This document shows positions 44,914 through 56,503 of a DNA stretch of 64,000 nt, piece by piece. Position numbers and translations under genes: made by a program. The first letter of the stretch is position 1; each line of letters starts with the position of its first letter. The stretch is from Paracoccaceae bacterium (lineage in GTDB: Bacteria; Pseudomonadota; Alphaproteobacteria; Rhodobacterales; Rhodobacteraceae). Location: positions 1,412,136 through 1,476,135 of the forward strand of contig JAWPMR010000001.1 in the NCBI GenBank assembly GCA_033344815.1, given 5' to 3'. The notes under the pieces are model-generated. The model was not told the origin of the DNA and ran no database searches. It saw nothing but the letters and a program-made list of their open reading frames with translations.

Positions 44914-47367
44914 ATGAGTGCGCTCCCTTCGATATTCGTTGATTGGTTTGCTTCGAAAGACTGGCAAGTCCACCCGCATCAGCAGCTAATGCTGGACCGG
45001 GCAGAAGAGCGTGCACTGTTGCTGATAGCCCCAACCGGCGGTGGAAAAACACTTGCGGGCTTCCTGCCGACCCTAGTCGATTTGGTAGAAAGACCTTCGT
45101 CAGGCCTGCACACGCTTTATATCTCGCCTCTCAAGGCACTGGCAGCAGACATCAAGCGCAACCTGACCACACCGGTTGCCGACATGGGTCTGGATATACG
45201 CATCGAAGACCGCACCGGTGATACGCCCGCCAGCCGAAAGAAACGGCAACGCGTCGATCCACCTCATATCCTTTTGACAACGCCGGAAAGCCTCGCGCTA
45301 CTCACATCATATGAAGATGCACCACGCATGTTCAGCGGCTTGAAACGCGTGGTAATTGACGAGATCCATGCCCTTGCAGAATCCAAGCGCGGCGATCAAC
45401 TGATGCTCGCGCTTGGGCGTTTACAGCGGCTTTGTCCGGACGTGCGTCGGGTCGGCTTGTCGGCAACGGTAGAGGATCCACAAGCCATCGCAAAACTGTT
45501 GTCGTGCGATCCCGACCGTTGCCACATCCTGCAGGCCGATCCCGGCCCCGCGCCGGATATTTCAATGCTGATGGGAACAGAGGTTCCTCCTTGGTCAGGG
45601 GGTAACGCTGCCTACGCCATCTCCAACGTGCTCGAAGAAGTGCGCAAACATAAAACCACTCTGATCTTTCACAATACCCGGGCACAGGCCGAAATATTCT
45701 TCCATAATCTCTGGCTGGCGAATGATGACGCTTTGCCCATTGGGATCCATCACGGTTCACTTGATCGTCAGCAGCGCGAACGGGTGGAAGCCGCGATGGT
45801 ACGGGGTGATCTGCGCGCGATTGTCTGCACCGGCAGTCTTGATCTAGGGATAGATTGGGGCGACGTCGATCTGGTGATCCAGATTGGAGCCCCAAAAAAC
45901 GTAAAACGGCTGGTACAAAGAATTGGTCGTGCAAATCATCGGTATAATGCACCATCCAAAGCGCTACTCGTGCCTGCCAACCGTTTTGAAGTCGTGGAAT
46001 GCGTCGCCGCGTTGGAAGCCGTACGCGCTGGTGCTTTGGACGGTGAACCACGCGGGAGCGGGCCGCGAGATGTGTTATGCCAACACATTCTTATCACAGC
46101 GGCGGCCGGACCATTCAACGCTGATGCATTATATCGAGAAGTCGTAACGGTTGGAGCTTATGCCCAACTGACCCGCGCGGAATTTGACGCCTGTCTGGAT
46201 TTTTGCGCAACGGGTGGCTATGCACTGCGCGCCTATGATCAATGGCAGCGTTTACAACGGCGCACTGACGGGAACTGGCAATTGCGCGACCCGCGCACGG
46301 CCCAGAAGATCCGAATGAATATCGGCACCATTCAGGACACCGATACACTCAAAGTTCGTCTCAAACGTAACCGTGGGGGCAAACCGCTGGGCGAAATTGA
46401 AGAGGGCTTCGCGGCTTCTCTAACACCCGGCGACACGTTCCTGATCGGTGGGCAAATCGTAAAATACGAAGGTCTTAGGGAAATGACCGTCGAAGTCACA
46501 AGGAACGCAGCAAAAAAACCAAAGGTTGCGACCTTCATGGGGACAAAATTCGCGACTTCCACGCAATTGAGCGCACGTGTTGTGGAGATGTTCCAACAAG
46601 ATACATGGCCTGATTTACCTGCGCATACGGCAGATTGGCTCGCTCTGCAGCGCCGTGTAAGCCAGTTGCCCAGACCCGGACGGCTTTTGATTGAAAGCTT
46701 TCCGCATGACGGTCGCGAACAAACAGTGGTCTATGGGTTCGCCGGACGGAACGGGCAGCAGACGTTGGGATTGTTGCTGAGCAAGCGGATGGAAGAAATG
46801 GGGCTGAACCCTTTGGGCTTTGTTGCAACGGATTATGCCACTTTGATCTGGGGTCTGGATGCCGTCGAAAACCCGGCACCGCTTTTTGAGTTGGAAGCGC
46901 TTCAGGATGGTCTGGACACGTGGTTGGCAGGAAATGCAGTAATGAAGCGCACATTTCGCGCCAGCGCAACAATTGCGGGTCTGATTCAGCGCAACACGCC
47001 TTCTGCACGCAAGTCGGGTCGGCAGGCCACATTCAGTTCCGACATTCTCTATGACACATTGCAGAAATATGATCCGGAACATCTTTTGCTGGACATAACC
47101 CGCGAGGAGGCACTGCGCGGATTGGTGGATTTTGGTCGAATTGAAGAAATGGTTCGACGCATTGAAGGGCGCATTGACCATATGAAGCTGTCACGGGTAA
47201 CACCTTTGGCGGCACCGCTTTTCCTGGAAATGGGTCGTGTCCCTGTCAAGGGTGCCGCGGAGGAAAAGCTGCTTGCCGAGGAATCCGCCAAACTCATGGA
47301 GCAATCCGGCCTGGCGCAGATCACACCCTCTCACAACAATCAGCCTGCCTGGCGCGTGGGGTACTGA
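44914..47367 (+). CDS. Ligase-associated DEXH-box helicase (Lhr type)
   Basis: An 817 aa superfamily 2 DNA helicase of the Lhr group tied to ligase-associated DNA damage response. Walker A is APTGGGKTLAGFLP (GGGKT at residues 42-46), the DEXH box reads VVIDEIHAL, and motif III is SATVEDP. The C-terminal helicase half has TGSLDLGIDWGDVDLVIQ and VQRIGRANHR, followed by the Lhr winged-helix and DUF4 regions up to PLFLEMGRV. pdeM starts 40 bases later. The ATP-dependent ligase and exonuclease that often complete this set are not here. Confidence 0.94.
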   Translation: MSALPSIFVDWFASKDWQVHPHQQLMLDRAEERALLLIAPTGGGKTLAGFLPTLVDLVERPSSGLHTLYISPLKALAADIKRNLTTPVADMGLDIRIEDRTGDTPASRKKRQRVDPPHILLTTPESLALLTSYEDAPRMFSGLKRVVIDEIHALAESKRGDQLMLALGRLQRLCPDVRRVGLSATVEDPQAIAKLLSCDPDRCHILQADPGPAPDISMLMGTEVPPWSGGNAAYAISNVLEEVRKHKTTLIFHNTRAQAEIFFHNLWLANDDALPIGIHHGSLDRQQRERVEAAMVRGDLRAIVCTGSLDLGIDWGDVDLVIQIGAPKNVKRLVQRIGRANHRYNAPSKALLVPANRFEVVECVAALEAVRAGALDGEPRGSGPRDVLCQHILITAAAGPFNADALYREVVTVGAYAQLTRAEFDACLDFCATGGYALRAYDQWQRLQRRTDGNWQLRDPRTAQKIRMNIGTIQDTDTLKVRLKRNRGGKPLGEIEEGFAASLTPGDTFLIGGQIVKYEGLREMTVEVTRNAAKKPKVATFMGTKFATSTQLSARVVEMFQQDTWPDLPAHTADWLALQRRVSQLPRPGRLLIESFPHDGREQTVVYGFAGRNGQQTLGLLLSKRMEEMGLNPLGFVATDYATLIWGLDAVENPAPLFELEALQDGLDTWLAGNAVMKRTFRASATIAGLIQRNTPSARKSGRQATFSSDILYDTLQKYDPEHLLLDITREEALRGLVDFGRIEEMVRRIEGRIDHMKLSRVTPLAAPLFLEMGRVPVKGAAEEKLLAEESAKLMEQSGLAQITPSHNNQPAWRVGY

Positions 47368-47407
47368 ATCGCTTGCGCCACCCCGAAAGATACGCCATGA
47401 ACAAATC

Positions 47408-48070
47408 ATGAACTCACACGTTTTCACCTTTGCTACCGCCACACTTCATGCCCTAGGATCCGGTGCCCTGTGGTGGCCGCAGGCCAATCTTTTATGCGTG
47501 TCTGACCTGCATCTGGGGAAATCGGAACGGATAGCGCGTCGGGGCGGGCAGGCCCTCCCGCCTTATGAAACGCGCGAAACTTTGACACGTCTTGCGGCAG
47601 ATATTGAAAACACGCGAGCTCAGATTGTGATCTGTCTGGGGGATAGCTTTGACGACCTGCAAGCTGCGAGAGCGCTGCCGGAAGAAGAAAGATTATGGAT
47701 CGCGCGGCTGCAAGCGGGTCGCCGCTGGATCTGGATTGAGGGCAATCATGATGCCGGGCCCATTGAATTCGGCGGAGAGCACCTACGGGATTTGACTCAC
47801 GGCGCGCTGACATTTCGTCATATCGCCACGCAAGCCACGATCGCGGAAGTATCAGGTCACTACCATCCCAAGGCCAACATCCAAACACGCGGTCGGCGCA
47901 TATCACGGCCAGCTTTTTTGCATGATGACAGACGCTTGATCATGCCAGCCTATGGGACCTACACTGGCGGTCTGCGCAGCGACGCGCCCGCGCTGTCTCA
48001 ATTGATGGGGCCAAATGCTCTTGCAATTCTGACAGGACCCGTGCCCACTTGCGTGCCAATGCCGCGCTAG
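47408..48070 (+). CDS. pdeM: Ligase-associated DNA damage response nuclease PdeM
   Basis: A 220 aa calcineurin-like metallophosphoesterase. Metal-binding motifs are VSDLHLGKSERIARRGG, CLGDSFDD, EGNHDAG and SGHYHPKA with RGRRISRPAFL, in the order expected for the fold. The ATG at 47408 is chosen because it begins the conserved part; an in-frame longer reading overlaps the helicase gene by 130 bases. It follows the helicase closely, matching the gene pair seen in DNA-repair clusters of many alphaproteobacteria. Confidence 0.92.
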   Translation: MNSHVFTFATATLHALGSGALWWPQANLLCVSDLHLGKSERIARRGGQALPPYETRETLTRLAADIENTRAQIVICLGDSFDDLQAARALPEEERLWIARLQAGRRWIWIEGNHDAGPIEFGGEHLRDLTHGALTFRHIATQATIAEVSGHYHPKANIQTRGRRISRPAFLHDDRRLIMPAYGTYTGGLRSDAPALSQLMGPNALAILTGPVPTCVPMPR

Positions 48071-48079
48071 GACTTCAAT

Positions 48080-48499
48080 ATGGACGATATTGATCGACAA
48101 AGGATCGCCGAGAGTTTTGCAGCTCAGAACATGATGCATACCTTTGGTGCCGAGCTCAGCTCCGTTGAGCCCGAGCAAGTCGTCATAACGGCACCAATTC
48201 TGACCTGCGCCCTCCAGCAACAAGGGCTTGGGCATGCGGCGTTGACGTTTTCGATTGGGGATAGTGCAGCGGGCTATGCTGCACTAACAACCCTGCCCCT
48301 CGATCGGGAAGTTGTCACAGCGGAAATCAAAATCAATCTACTGGCGCCTGCCAAAGGTGAACTATTGCGCGCCACTGGCCGGGTGGTCAAACCGGGCAAG
48401 CGATTGATTGTGGTGACCAGTGAGGTCCATGCCATTCAAGAGGGCTCGGAAACCTTGATTGCGGTTCTTCAAGGCACAATGGTGCCTGTTCCCCGCTAG
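48080..48499 (+). CDS. PaaI-family thioesterase (hotdog fold)
   Basis: A 139 aa hotdog-fold acyl-CoA thioesterase of the PaaI type. The conserved central helix reads QQGLGHAALTFSIGDSAAGY: the helix Asp is present, but the usual HGG is HAA. The last strand pair (KRLIVVTSEVHAIQEG) is typical. It starts nine bases after pdeM, so it is probably in the same operon. It converges with folD; only three bases separate the stops. The substrate is unknown. Confidence 0.85.
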   Translation: MDDIDRQRIAESFAAQNMMHTFGAELSSVEPEQVVITAPILTCALQQQGLGHAALTFSIGDSAAGYAALTTLPLDREVVTAEIKINLLAPAKGELLRATGRVVKPGKRLIVVTSEVHAIQEGSETLIAVLQGTMVPVPR

Positions 48500-48502
48500 C
48501 GG

Positions 48503-49405
48503 TTAAGCCGTCAAGCCAGTCGGTTCCGGCAGATTATTGGCGCGACAGCAAGCCGTCACAGTATTGGCCAGCAAACAGGCGATTGTCATCGGCCCGACAC
48601 CGCCCGGTACAGGTGTAATCGCCCCGGCGACAGCGGCGCAGCTTTCATATTCCACATCCCCAACAAGACGCGTCTTGCCCTCGCCCCGCTCCGGCGCATC
48701 AAGCCGGTTGATACCCACGTCAATGACCGTCGCACCGGGTTTGATCCAATCGCCCGGCACCATTTCGGGGCGCCCGACTGCGGCCACGACGATATCGGCA
48801 CGTCGTACCACGTCTGGAAGGTCTTTGGTCCGGCTGTGCGCGATGGTAACGGTGCAACTATCCCCCAACAGCAGCTGTGCCATGGGTTTACCGACAATGT
48901 TGGAACGTCCAATCACGACGGCATCCATACCCGATAGCGATCCATGATGATCGCGCAACATCATCAGGCAACCGAGCGGCGTGCAGGGTACCATGGATTT
49001 CTGCCCGGTCCCCAGCAAGCCTACGTTTGAGATGTGAAATCCGTCCACATCCTTGGCCGGAGAAATCGAGTTGATGACCAAATCCTCATCCAGATGTTTG
49101 GGCAACGGCAGTTGAACCAGAATACCATGGATCTCAGGATCGTTGTTGAGCTGGTCGATAATCGCCAACAGGTCAGCTTCGGATGTGTCGGCATCGAGCT
49201 TGTGTTCCACCGACTTCATGCCCACCTCGGTGGTTTGTTTCCCTTTGGAGCGCACGTAAACCTGGCTCGCTGGGTCTTCACCCACGAGCACGACTGCCAG
49301 CCCGGGCGTTATTCCATGATCATCCCTGAGCTTGCTCACATGCTCTGCGACCTGCCCGCGAACAGTGGTGGCAAAGGCTTTTCCGTCGATGATTTTTGCT
49401 GACAT
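48503..49405 (-). CDS. folD: Methylenetetrahydrofolate dehydrogenase/cyclohydrolase FolD
   Basis: Bifunctional enzyme that interconverts 5,10-methylene- and 10-formyl-tetrahydrofolate. About 300 aa from the ATG at 49405 ([17 protein letters not shown]). Landmarks are [20 protein letters not shown] (catalytic Tyr and Lys), [12 protein letters not shown] and the NADP-binding [31 protein letters not shown] ends the domain. The fhs gene upstream on the same strand makes the 10-formyl substrate, so the cluster is one-carbon metabolism. Confidence 0.96.
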   Translation of the reverse strand: MSAKIIDGKAFATTVRGQVAEHVSKLRDDHGITPGLAVVLVGEDPASQVYVRSKGKQTTEVGMKSVEHKLDADTSEADLLAIIDQLNNDPEIHGILVQLPLPKHLDEDLVINSISPAKDVDGFHISNVGLLGTGQKSMVPCTPLGCLMMLRDHHGSLSGMDAVVIGRSNIVGKPMAQLLLGDSCTVTIAHSRTKDLPDVVRRADIVVAAVGRPEMVPGDWIKPGATVIDVGINRLDAPERGEGKTRLVGDVEYESCAAVAGAITPVPGGVGPMTIACLLANTVTACCRANNLPEPTGLTA

Positions 49406-49416
49406 CTGGTGTCTTC

Positions 49417-49893
49417 CTATTGTCGTTGAAACGTGACCTTGTGGGCCCATGAGTGACCGTCGCTGATCACAAGTTCATCAAATTGCATGAGTTGCAGCAG
49501 GTCATAGAATGTCGCGACATATTGCAGTTCTTCTTGCCGAAAGAACCCGCCTTCTCTTACGGCAACGGTCATTTGCGCCATGATCGCACGTGCGCGGAAT
49601 ATCGTTGAAAAAACTTCATCATCCAAAGCGGTCAGGATGAGCGTGCTTGAGGCCTCTCCCTTGGCATAAAACACAAATCGCGGCGTTTCGGGCGCATCCA
49701 ACTGTGCCCGCGTCAAAACATTCACAAAGTCGATACGAACCGCTTTTCCCGAGCCCTGACTGGCCCGCACGACCCTGTCAAACGTCTCTTCCGAGGTGAT
49801 TTCAGGATAGTAATATCCGACGTAACGCTCTTGCGCGCCCACGGCCCCTGCGAACAACAGTGCAAAACACATCGCAAAAAATCTGGTCATCAT
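49417..49893 (-). CDS. Exported hypothetical protein between fhs and folD
   Basis: A 158 aa protein, unrecognised. A Sec signal peptide ([20 protein letters not shown], cleaved before QERYVG) is clear, so the mature 138 aa protein is periplasmic. No cysteines or repeats stand out in the mature part; [20 protein letters not shown] and [16 protein letters not shown] look like a small alpha/beta domain. GGGGGAG lies just ahead of two adjacent ATGs. It ends 11 bases before folD starts, so an operon is likely, but a link to folate chemistry is not evident. Confidence 0.8.
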   Translation of the reverse strand: MMTRFFAMCFALLFAGAVGAQERYVGYYYPEITSEETFDRVVRASQGSGKAVRIDFVNVLTRAQLDAPETPRFVFYAKGEASSTLILTALDDEVFSTIFRARAIMAQMTVAVREGGFFRQEELQYVATFYDLLQLMQFDELVISDGHSWAHKVTFQRQ

Positions 49894-49992
49894 GGTCTCC
49901 CCCTATGCCCTGATGTACAGCTTGGCGGCGCACAGCTCAGGGGGCAACCCAAATCGCCACCCCCTGACCGCATATCTTGCGGTAATGGCCCT

Positions 49993-51669
49993 TTAGAACA
50001 GCCCCTCAACATCACCATCCGCATTCAACTTGATGTTTTCCGCTGACGGCACGCGCGGCAGGCCCGGCATGGTCATAATCTCACCGCAGATCGCAACAAC
50101 GAAACCAGCACCTGCACTCAAGCGCACTTCGCGCACCGGAATGTCAAACCCGGTTGGCGCACCGCGCTCATTGGGATCGGTGGTAAAGCTGTATTGCGTT
50201 TTCGCCATACAGACCGGCAGGTTGCCGTACCCCTGATCTTCCCAGTCTTTCAACTGGTTGAGGATTTTCTGGTCCATCACCGCCGCATCCGCACGGTAGA
50301 TTTTCGTCGCAATTGTGTTGATCTTATCTGCAAGGCTCATCTCGTCAGGATAGATTGGCGCGAAGTTGGCCTCCCCCTTGTCGATGGTTTCGACAACCTT
50401 GCGCGCAAGATCAGCGGAGCCTTCGGAACCCAACTCCCAGTGGCGTGACAAGACAGCTTCGGACCCTTGGCTGGCGACGTAATCCTTGACCGCCTGCACT
50501 TCTGCATCCGTATCCGTGACAAAGTGGTTGATCGCCACGACAACCGGCACGCCAAAGGATTTGACGTTTTCAATGTGACGGCCAAGGTTTGCGCAACCGT
50601 TTTTCACTGCATCAACGTTCTCAGCACCAAGGTCCGCCTTGGCCACGCCGCCGTTCATTTTCATCGCGCGTACAGTTGCCACCACGACAACGCAGGATGG
50701 TGCGAGACCCGCCTTGCGGCACTTGATGTTGAGGAATTTTTCCGCACCAAGGTCTGCGCCAAAGCCCGCCTCTGTCACCACGTAATCCGCCAGTTTCAAA
50801 GCGGTGGTTGTGGCGATTACCGAGTTACACCCATGCGCGATGTTCGCAAATGGACCACCATGCACAAAAGCCGGATTGTTTTCGAGCGTCTGCACGAGGT
50901 TTGGCTGCATTGCGTCCTTGAGCAAAACAGTCATCGCACCGTCCGCCTTGACGTCGCGGGCATACACCGGCGTACGGTCGCGACGGTAGGCGACGATCAT
51001 ATCGCCCAGGCGCTTTTGCAAATCTTCAAGGTTTTTGGACAGACACAGGATCGCCATAACCTCGGACGCCACAGTGATGTCAAAGCCGGTTTCGCGGGGG
51101 AAGCCATTCGCGACGCCGCCAAGGGAGGCCGTGATCTGGCGCAAGGCGCGGTCGTTCATATCCACCACACGGCGCCACACAACGCGGCGCGTGTCAATTT
51201 CCAGCGCGTTACCCCAATAGATGTGGTTGTCGATCATCGCGGACAGCAGCGAATGTGCAGAAGTAATCGCGTGAAAGTCGCCGGTGAAATGCAGGTTCAT
51301 TTCTTCCATTGGCACAACCTGCGCATAGCCACCGCCAGCGGCGCCGCCCTTCATGCCGAAGTTCGGCCCCAAAGAGGCTTCGCGGATGCACACGGCGGCT
51401 TTTTTCCCGATATGGTTCAGACCATCCCCAAGACCGACCGTTGTCGTTGTCTTACCCTCACCCGCAGGCGTTGGGTTGATCGCTGTGACGAGGATCAGCT
51501 TGCCGTTGTCATTGCCCTGAACAGAGTTGATGAACTGCTGGCTTACTTTGGCCTTGTCATGGCCGTAGGGCAAAAGGTCGTTGCTGGAGATCCCCAGTTT
51601 TTCACCAATGTCCTGAATGGGCTGCTTGCTCGCTTCACGCGCAATTTCGATATCGGTCTTGTAAGCCAT
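49993..51669 (-). CDS. fhs: Formate-tetrahydrofolate ligase
   Basis: ATP-dependent synthesis of 10-formyl-tetrahydrofolate from formate; in roseobacters it serves assimilation or detoxification of C1 units. About 558 aa from the ATG at 51669 ([20 protein letters not shown]). The nucleotide loop is in [20 protein letters not shown], and [20 protein letters not shown] and [11 protein letters not shown] are signature stretches. It ends with [10 protein letters not shown]. It stands apart from MOSC by about 150 bases with a separate leader. Confidence 0.97.
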   Translation of the reverse strand: MAYKTDIEIAREASKQPIQDIGEKLGISSNDLLPYGHDKAKVSQQFINSVQGNDNGKLILVTAINPTPAGEGKTTTTVGLGDGLNHIGKKAAVCIREASLGPNFGMKGGAAGGGYAQVVPMEEMNLHFTGDFHAITSAHSLLSAMIDNHIYWGNALEIDTRRVVWRRVVDMNDRALRQITASLGGVANGFPRETGFDITVASEVMAILCLSKNLEDLQKRLGDMIVAYRRDRTPVYARDVKADGAMTVLLKDAMQPNLVQTLENNPAFVHGGPFANIAHGCNSVIATTTALKLADYVVTEAGFGADLGAEKFLNIKCRKAGLAPSCVVVVATVRAMKMNGGVAKADLGAENVDAVKNGCANLGRHIENVKSFGVPVVVAINHFVTDTDAEVQAVKDYVASQGSEAVLSRHWELGSEGSADLARKVVETIDKGEANFAPIYPDEMSLADKINTIATKIYRADAAVMDQKILNQLKDWEDQGYGNLPVCMAKTQYSFTTDPNERGAPTGFDIPVREVRLSAGAGFVVAICGEIMTMPGLPRVPSAENIKLNADGDVEGLF

Positions 51670-51793
51670 GATTGTGTCCCCGTTGAAGTGCCGCGCACGG
51701 CAGCGTTGCTGCATTATGCATACGAGTGCGGCAGGTCCCGCAGAAGGGCAATTCCGACATTTCCATGCGATGTTGCGGCGGCAAACGCGCCAA

Positions 51794-51813
51794 TCGTTTC
51801 TTTTCGGAAACGA
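51794..51813. terminator. Hairpin just past the MOSC gene
   Basis: TCGTTTC and GAAACGA form a 7-bp perfect stem around TTTTCG, starting three bases after the MOSC stop. On the minus strand it is followed by TTGG rather than a clean T run, so termination would be weak. It could also act in the fhs leader, 125 bases upstream of that gene. Confidence 0.4.
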
Positions 51814-51816
51814 ATG

Positions 51817-52413
51817 TTACGCTCGGGCGTCCTCGAGATGGGTCCAAACCGGCTGATCCGGAATATGCAGCGTGACACGATCTCCGATAGCCACGACCCC
51901 CTCCCGTTCCACCCACGCCGTCACGCCGCGACGGTTTTCGGCTGCAGGTTTAAAGGCTGGGCCAAATCCGGGACGGTCCTTTTCAATCTCTCGACCGGGG
52001 TAAATACAGGGACGGTTTTCCATATCAATTGTGATGCTGGCACCGCTTGGAAACTGCAAGCGCGAGGATGGTGGGACATGCGAAAAATCCGGGATGCCTT
52101 CGATCACCAAGGACGCTCCCATCCACGCGGGATCAATCGCATCCAATCCCATCTCGACTGCAATCAGCGCCAGCTCTTCGCTGGAAAGAACCGAAAGTTG
52201 CCGCACATTGCGGATTTCGGTTCCATTGGGATATTGCGCTTTGGTACGCACGCAGGAAGGGCGCGTCATACCCCCGTGGCATTCACCCTCGATTCCGGCA
52301 AAGCTCAGATCCGCTCTCTCAAGGGCTTCGGCCCGCAGCGTATCTTCGCTGTCCACGACTCGCCCCAACCATTTCAGGCTGCCAGAGAAACGGGTGGGTA
52401 AAAGCGCGGGCAT
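51817..52413 (-). CDS. MOSC domain-containing protein
   Basis: A 198 aa MOSC protein. MOSC domains relate to the molybdenum cofactor sulfurase C-terminus and often bind sulfur or Mo-cofactor. Recognisable parts are FAGIEGECHGGMTRPSCVRT, YPNGTEIRNVRQLSVLSSEE and RPCIYPGREIEKDRPGFGPA. The ATG at 52413 has AGGAG 8 bases upstream; an upstream in-frame start at 52464 lacks a site. A longer upstream region of 800 bases holds no gene. Function beyond the family is unknown. Confidence 0.88.
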   Translation of the reverse strand: MPALLPTRFSGSLKWLGRVVDSEDTLRAEALERADLSFAGIEGECHGGMTRPSCVRTKAQYPNGTEIRNVRQLSVLSSEELALIAVEMGLDAIDPAWMGASLVIEGIPDFSHVPPSSRLQFPSGASITIDMENRPCIYPGREIEKDRPGFGPAFKPAAENRRGVTAWVEREGVVAIGDRVTLHIPDQPVWTHLEDARA

Positions 52414-53154
52414 ATCGAAACTCCTGACGGGCAAATGGTGCAGTCTGACCAAAGACAACACCAAATGACAAAGCCCTGCAACCGCACTGACACATTACCA
52501 GACGTAGAACACGCTGCGAGAGCATAGTTGAATGAATGGAACTGCTGGCTTTTAGGCCTAAGGAGTTGACAGGATAGCGAGCGGCGCGGCGCAAATTCTT
52601 TGCACCAAAAAAAGGCACTAGCCCTCTTTTCAACGTTGAACAGATATCTCAGAAAATCACTCTAAGCATTTTCGGTGCGCGCATTGCCGACCCTTGCAGG
52701 CTGTTGAAGTGCGACGTTTGTATCCAACTCAACATCAGCGTCTTGAGACTCTGGGAGGCGCGGGTGCTCCACCGACCGGCTGTGCGGTCCGCCATGAACG
52801 GACATGATCTATCAGGCGTGCGCGCCTCCGATAATCGATTGTTGAAGCGTTCCTCGACGTCAACCGTCTTCGCTAAAACGGTTCTCGGTATTGACCGTTC
52901 AGCGCGGTTTTATTGTCCGGAGACGGCACCGCAAAGGTCAAGAGGATATAGGTATGCAGCGTTTGCGCGACTTTTCAGGAACGCTTCGCCACCACGGCGG
53001 GCGCTCCAGAATCGGCTATAGGAAAGTTTGCGGGCATCCCGTTGCCTTTTCGGAGCGGTACACCGCCTCCAATCTCGTGGCTCAAACATCACAGACCTGT
53101 TTGTCTCAATAGTCACGGCGCAGTGTTTCACAACGCGATCGGGGCCTAAGGGAA
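52414..53154. other. Long gene-free region between MOSC and ftsH
   Basis: I find no supportable gene in 741 bases. Frames of about 100 codons on either strand (for example 52704-53021 plus) have no family features and the base composition looks noncoding. No tRNA, 6S, SRP or tmRNA signature is seen. It may hold the MOSC promoter, a remnant of a decayed gene or an unrecognised RNA. Confidence 0.5.
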
Positions 53155-53190
53155 CAAAAAAACTCCGGCGAAAAGCTTCGCCGGAGTTTA
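53155..53190 (-). terminator. Rho-independent terminator of ftsH
   Basis: AAACTCCGGCGAA and TTCGCCGGAGTTT form a perfect 13-bp stem with a 4-base loop (AAGC). On the minus strand a run of seven T residues follows. It lies about 55 bases past the ftsH stop and should end the tol-pal/tilS/ftsH transcript. Confidence 0.9.
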
Positions 53191-53245
53191 TCCCGAAATC
53201 TGTCAAGCCTGACAATGTGGCGCAGCTCTTGAGAGCAATATCCAA

Positions 53246-55171
<1,926 letters not shown>

Positions 55172-55251
55172 CGAAATTCTCCCAAATATGCGTTTGGTGT
55201 GAACCGCAATGGTACCACCACGGAACTAAGATAGACACTGTTCGTATATGT

Positions 55252-56499
55252 TCAATGCGATAAAAGTGCGGCAAAAAATGCTTCATCGTCAATTTCGGGT
55301 TTCGCGTACCACCCGTTTCCGAAGCCCGCAAGCGGCGCAGATATCAAGTCGGACCCGTTCCAAACGGCAGGCGTTGTTGACAATACATCGCGCGGTACGT
55401 CCAGCGTGCGCCAGCTGCAAAACTGTCGCAAACCGTTATGCCCAAGAGCCCCAACATGCACATCGTCGTTGGGTAACGGGCCCTCAAGCCGCCATCGACG
55501 ATCCCAAGTTTGCTCAAGTGGACAGGTCAGATCGACAACCGGGCTCAGCTCGCGGTAGATCCACAGACTGTCATCATCGCGCGACACCTGACATCCGCCC
55601 GCAGTTGCGCTGACGTTTTGTTTTAATGACTCAATCAACCCCAGCATTGCTTTGCGTCGCGGGGTATATTCCGCACCGCTGATCCAGCAAATTGCGCCCG
55701 AGAGAATGCGGCGGGCGATCTCGTCTGGTAAAGTCACATAACCATTCCAGTTTATGCGCACGGCGCCACGTTCAATCTTTACCGTCGCGCGCGCGGCCAG
55801 AAATGCTTGCCAGCTCAGCGCATCCCGGGCGCGAGCCATATTGAATGCGACCTGGCCCAGCGCTTTCGCGGTCACGCCCATCGGCTCCAATACAGCAAGC
55901 GCCTGACGGATTTTAACCCGATCAAAACGGTCGTCGTCATTGCTGGGATCATCACACCAAATGACGTTGCGTCGCTTAAGGTCTTTTTGCAAATTTGTGC
56001 GCGAAACGTTGAGCAAGGGCCTGAGCCATGTGATCCCATCTGCGAGCCGTCGCGGAGCCATTGCGCTCAGACCATCAACGCCCGATCCACGCGCCAAGCG
56101 CATCAGCACCGTCTCGGCCTGATCATCCAGTGTGTGACCAAGCGCGACACAGGCAAGCTGTCGCGCGCGCGCCCATTCTGCGATCAAACGGTAGCGCGCA
56201 CGGCGCGCCTCGTTTTGCAGGTTGCCTTGCCCATCCCAACCGCGCCATTGCAAAACCGTATGCGGTATATTCAGATCAGTGCACAGGTCAGCGACAACAC
56301 CAGCTTCCCTTGCGGCGTCTGCACGCAGCCCATGATCAACGGTAACCACATGTAGATCGGTGCCATGTGTTTGTGAAAAATCATGCAGCAAACACAAAAG
56401 ACCGATTGAATCACTGCCGCCGGACACAGCGGCGCCGATCGCTCTGGGTGGGCTTGGCAGCAAATGCGCGGCCAGTTCGCCCCCCAGATCATGGGGCAT
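55252..56499 (-). CDS. tilS: tRNA(Ile)-lysidine synthetase TilS
   Basis: Adds lysine to C34 of the AUA-reading tRNA-Ile, fixing its identity; essential in most bacteria. The protein has 415 aa from the ATG at 56499. The PP-loop ATPase motif SGGSDS is at residues 26-31, followed by VTVDHGLRADAAREAG and ALGHTLDDQAETVLMRLARG. The C-terminal third is less conserved, as usual. The frame is open upstream to 56682 over the cpoB end, but the ATG four bases after the cpoB stop is the better start. Confidence 0.94.
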   Translation of the reverse strand: MPHDLGGELAAHLLPSPPRAIGAAVSGGSDSIGLLCLLHDFSQTHGTDLHVVTVDHGLRADAAREAGVVADLCTDLNIPHTVLQWRGWDGQGNLQNEARRARYRLIAEWARARQLACVALGHTLDDQAETVLMRLARGSGVDGLSAMAPRRLADGITWLRPLLNVSRTNLQKDLKRRNVIWCDDPSNDDDRFDRVKIRQALAVLEPMGVTAKALGQVAFNMARARDALSWQAFLAARATVKIERGAVRINWNGYVTLPDEIARRILSGAICWISGAEYTPRRKAMLGLIESLKQNVSATAGGCQVSRDDDSLWIYRELSPVVDLTCPLEQTWDRRWRLEGPLPNDDVHVGALGHNGLRQFCSWRTLDVPRDVLSTTPAVWNGSDLISAPLAGFGNGWYAKPEIDDEAFFAALLSH

Positions 56500-56503
56500 T
56501 AAA

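Noticed and set aside
50467-52401. A 644-codon open frame on the plus strand
   Set aside because: It is antisense to fhs and MOSC, has no domain, and arises from GC-rich codon use on the opposite strand.
52704-53021. A 105-codon plus-strand frame before ftsH
   Set aside because: No ribosome binding site, no features, and an unusual mix of residues typical of noncoding DNA.
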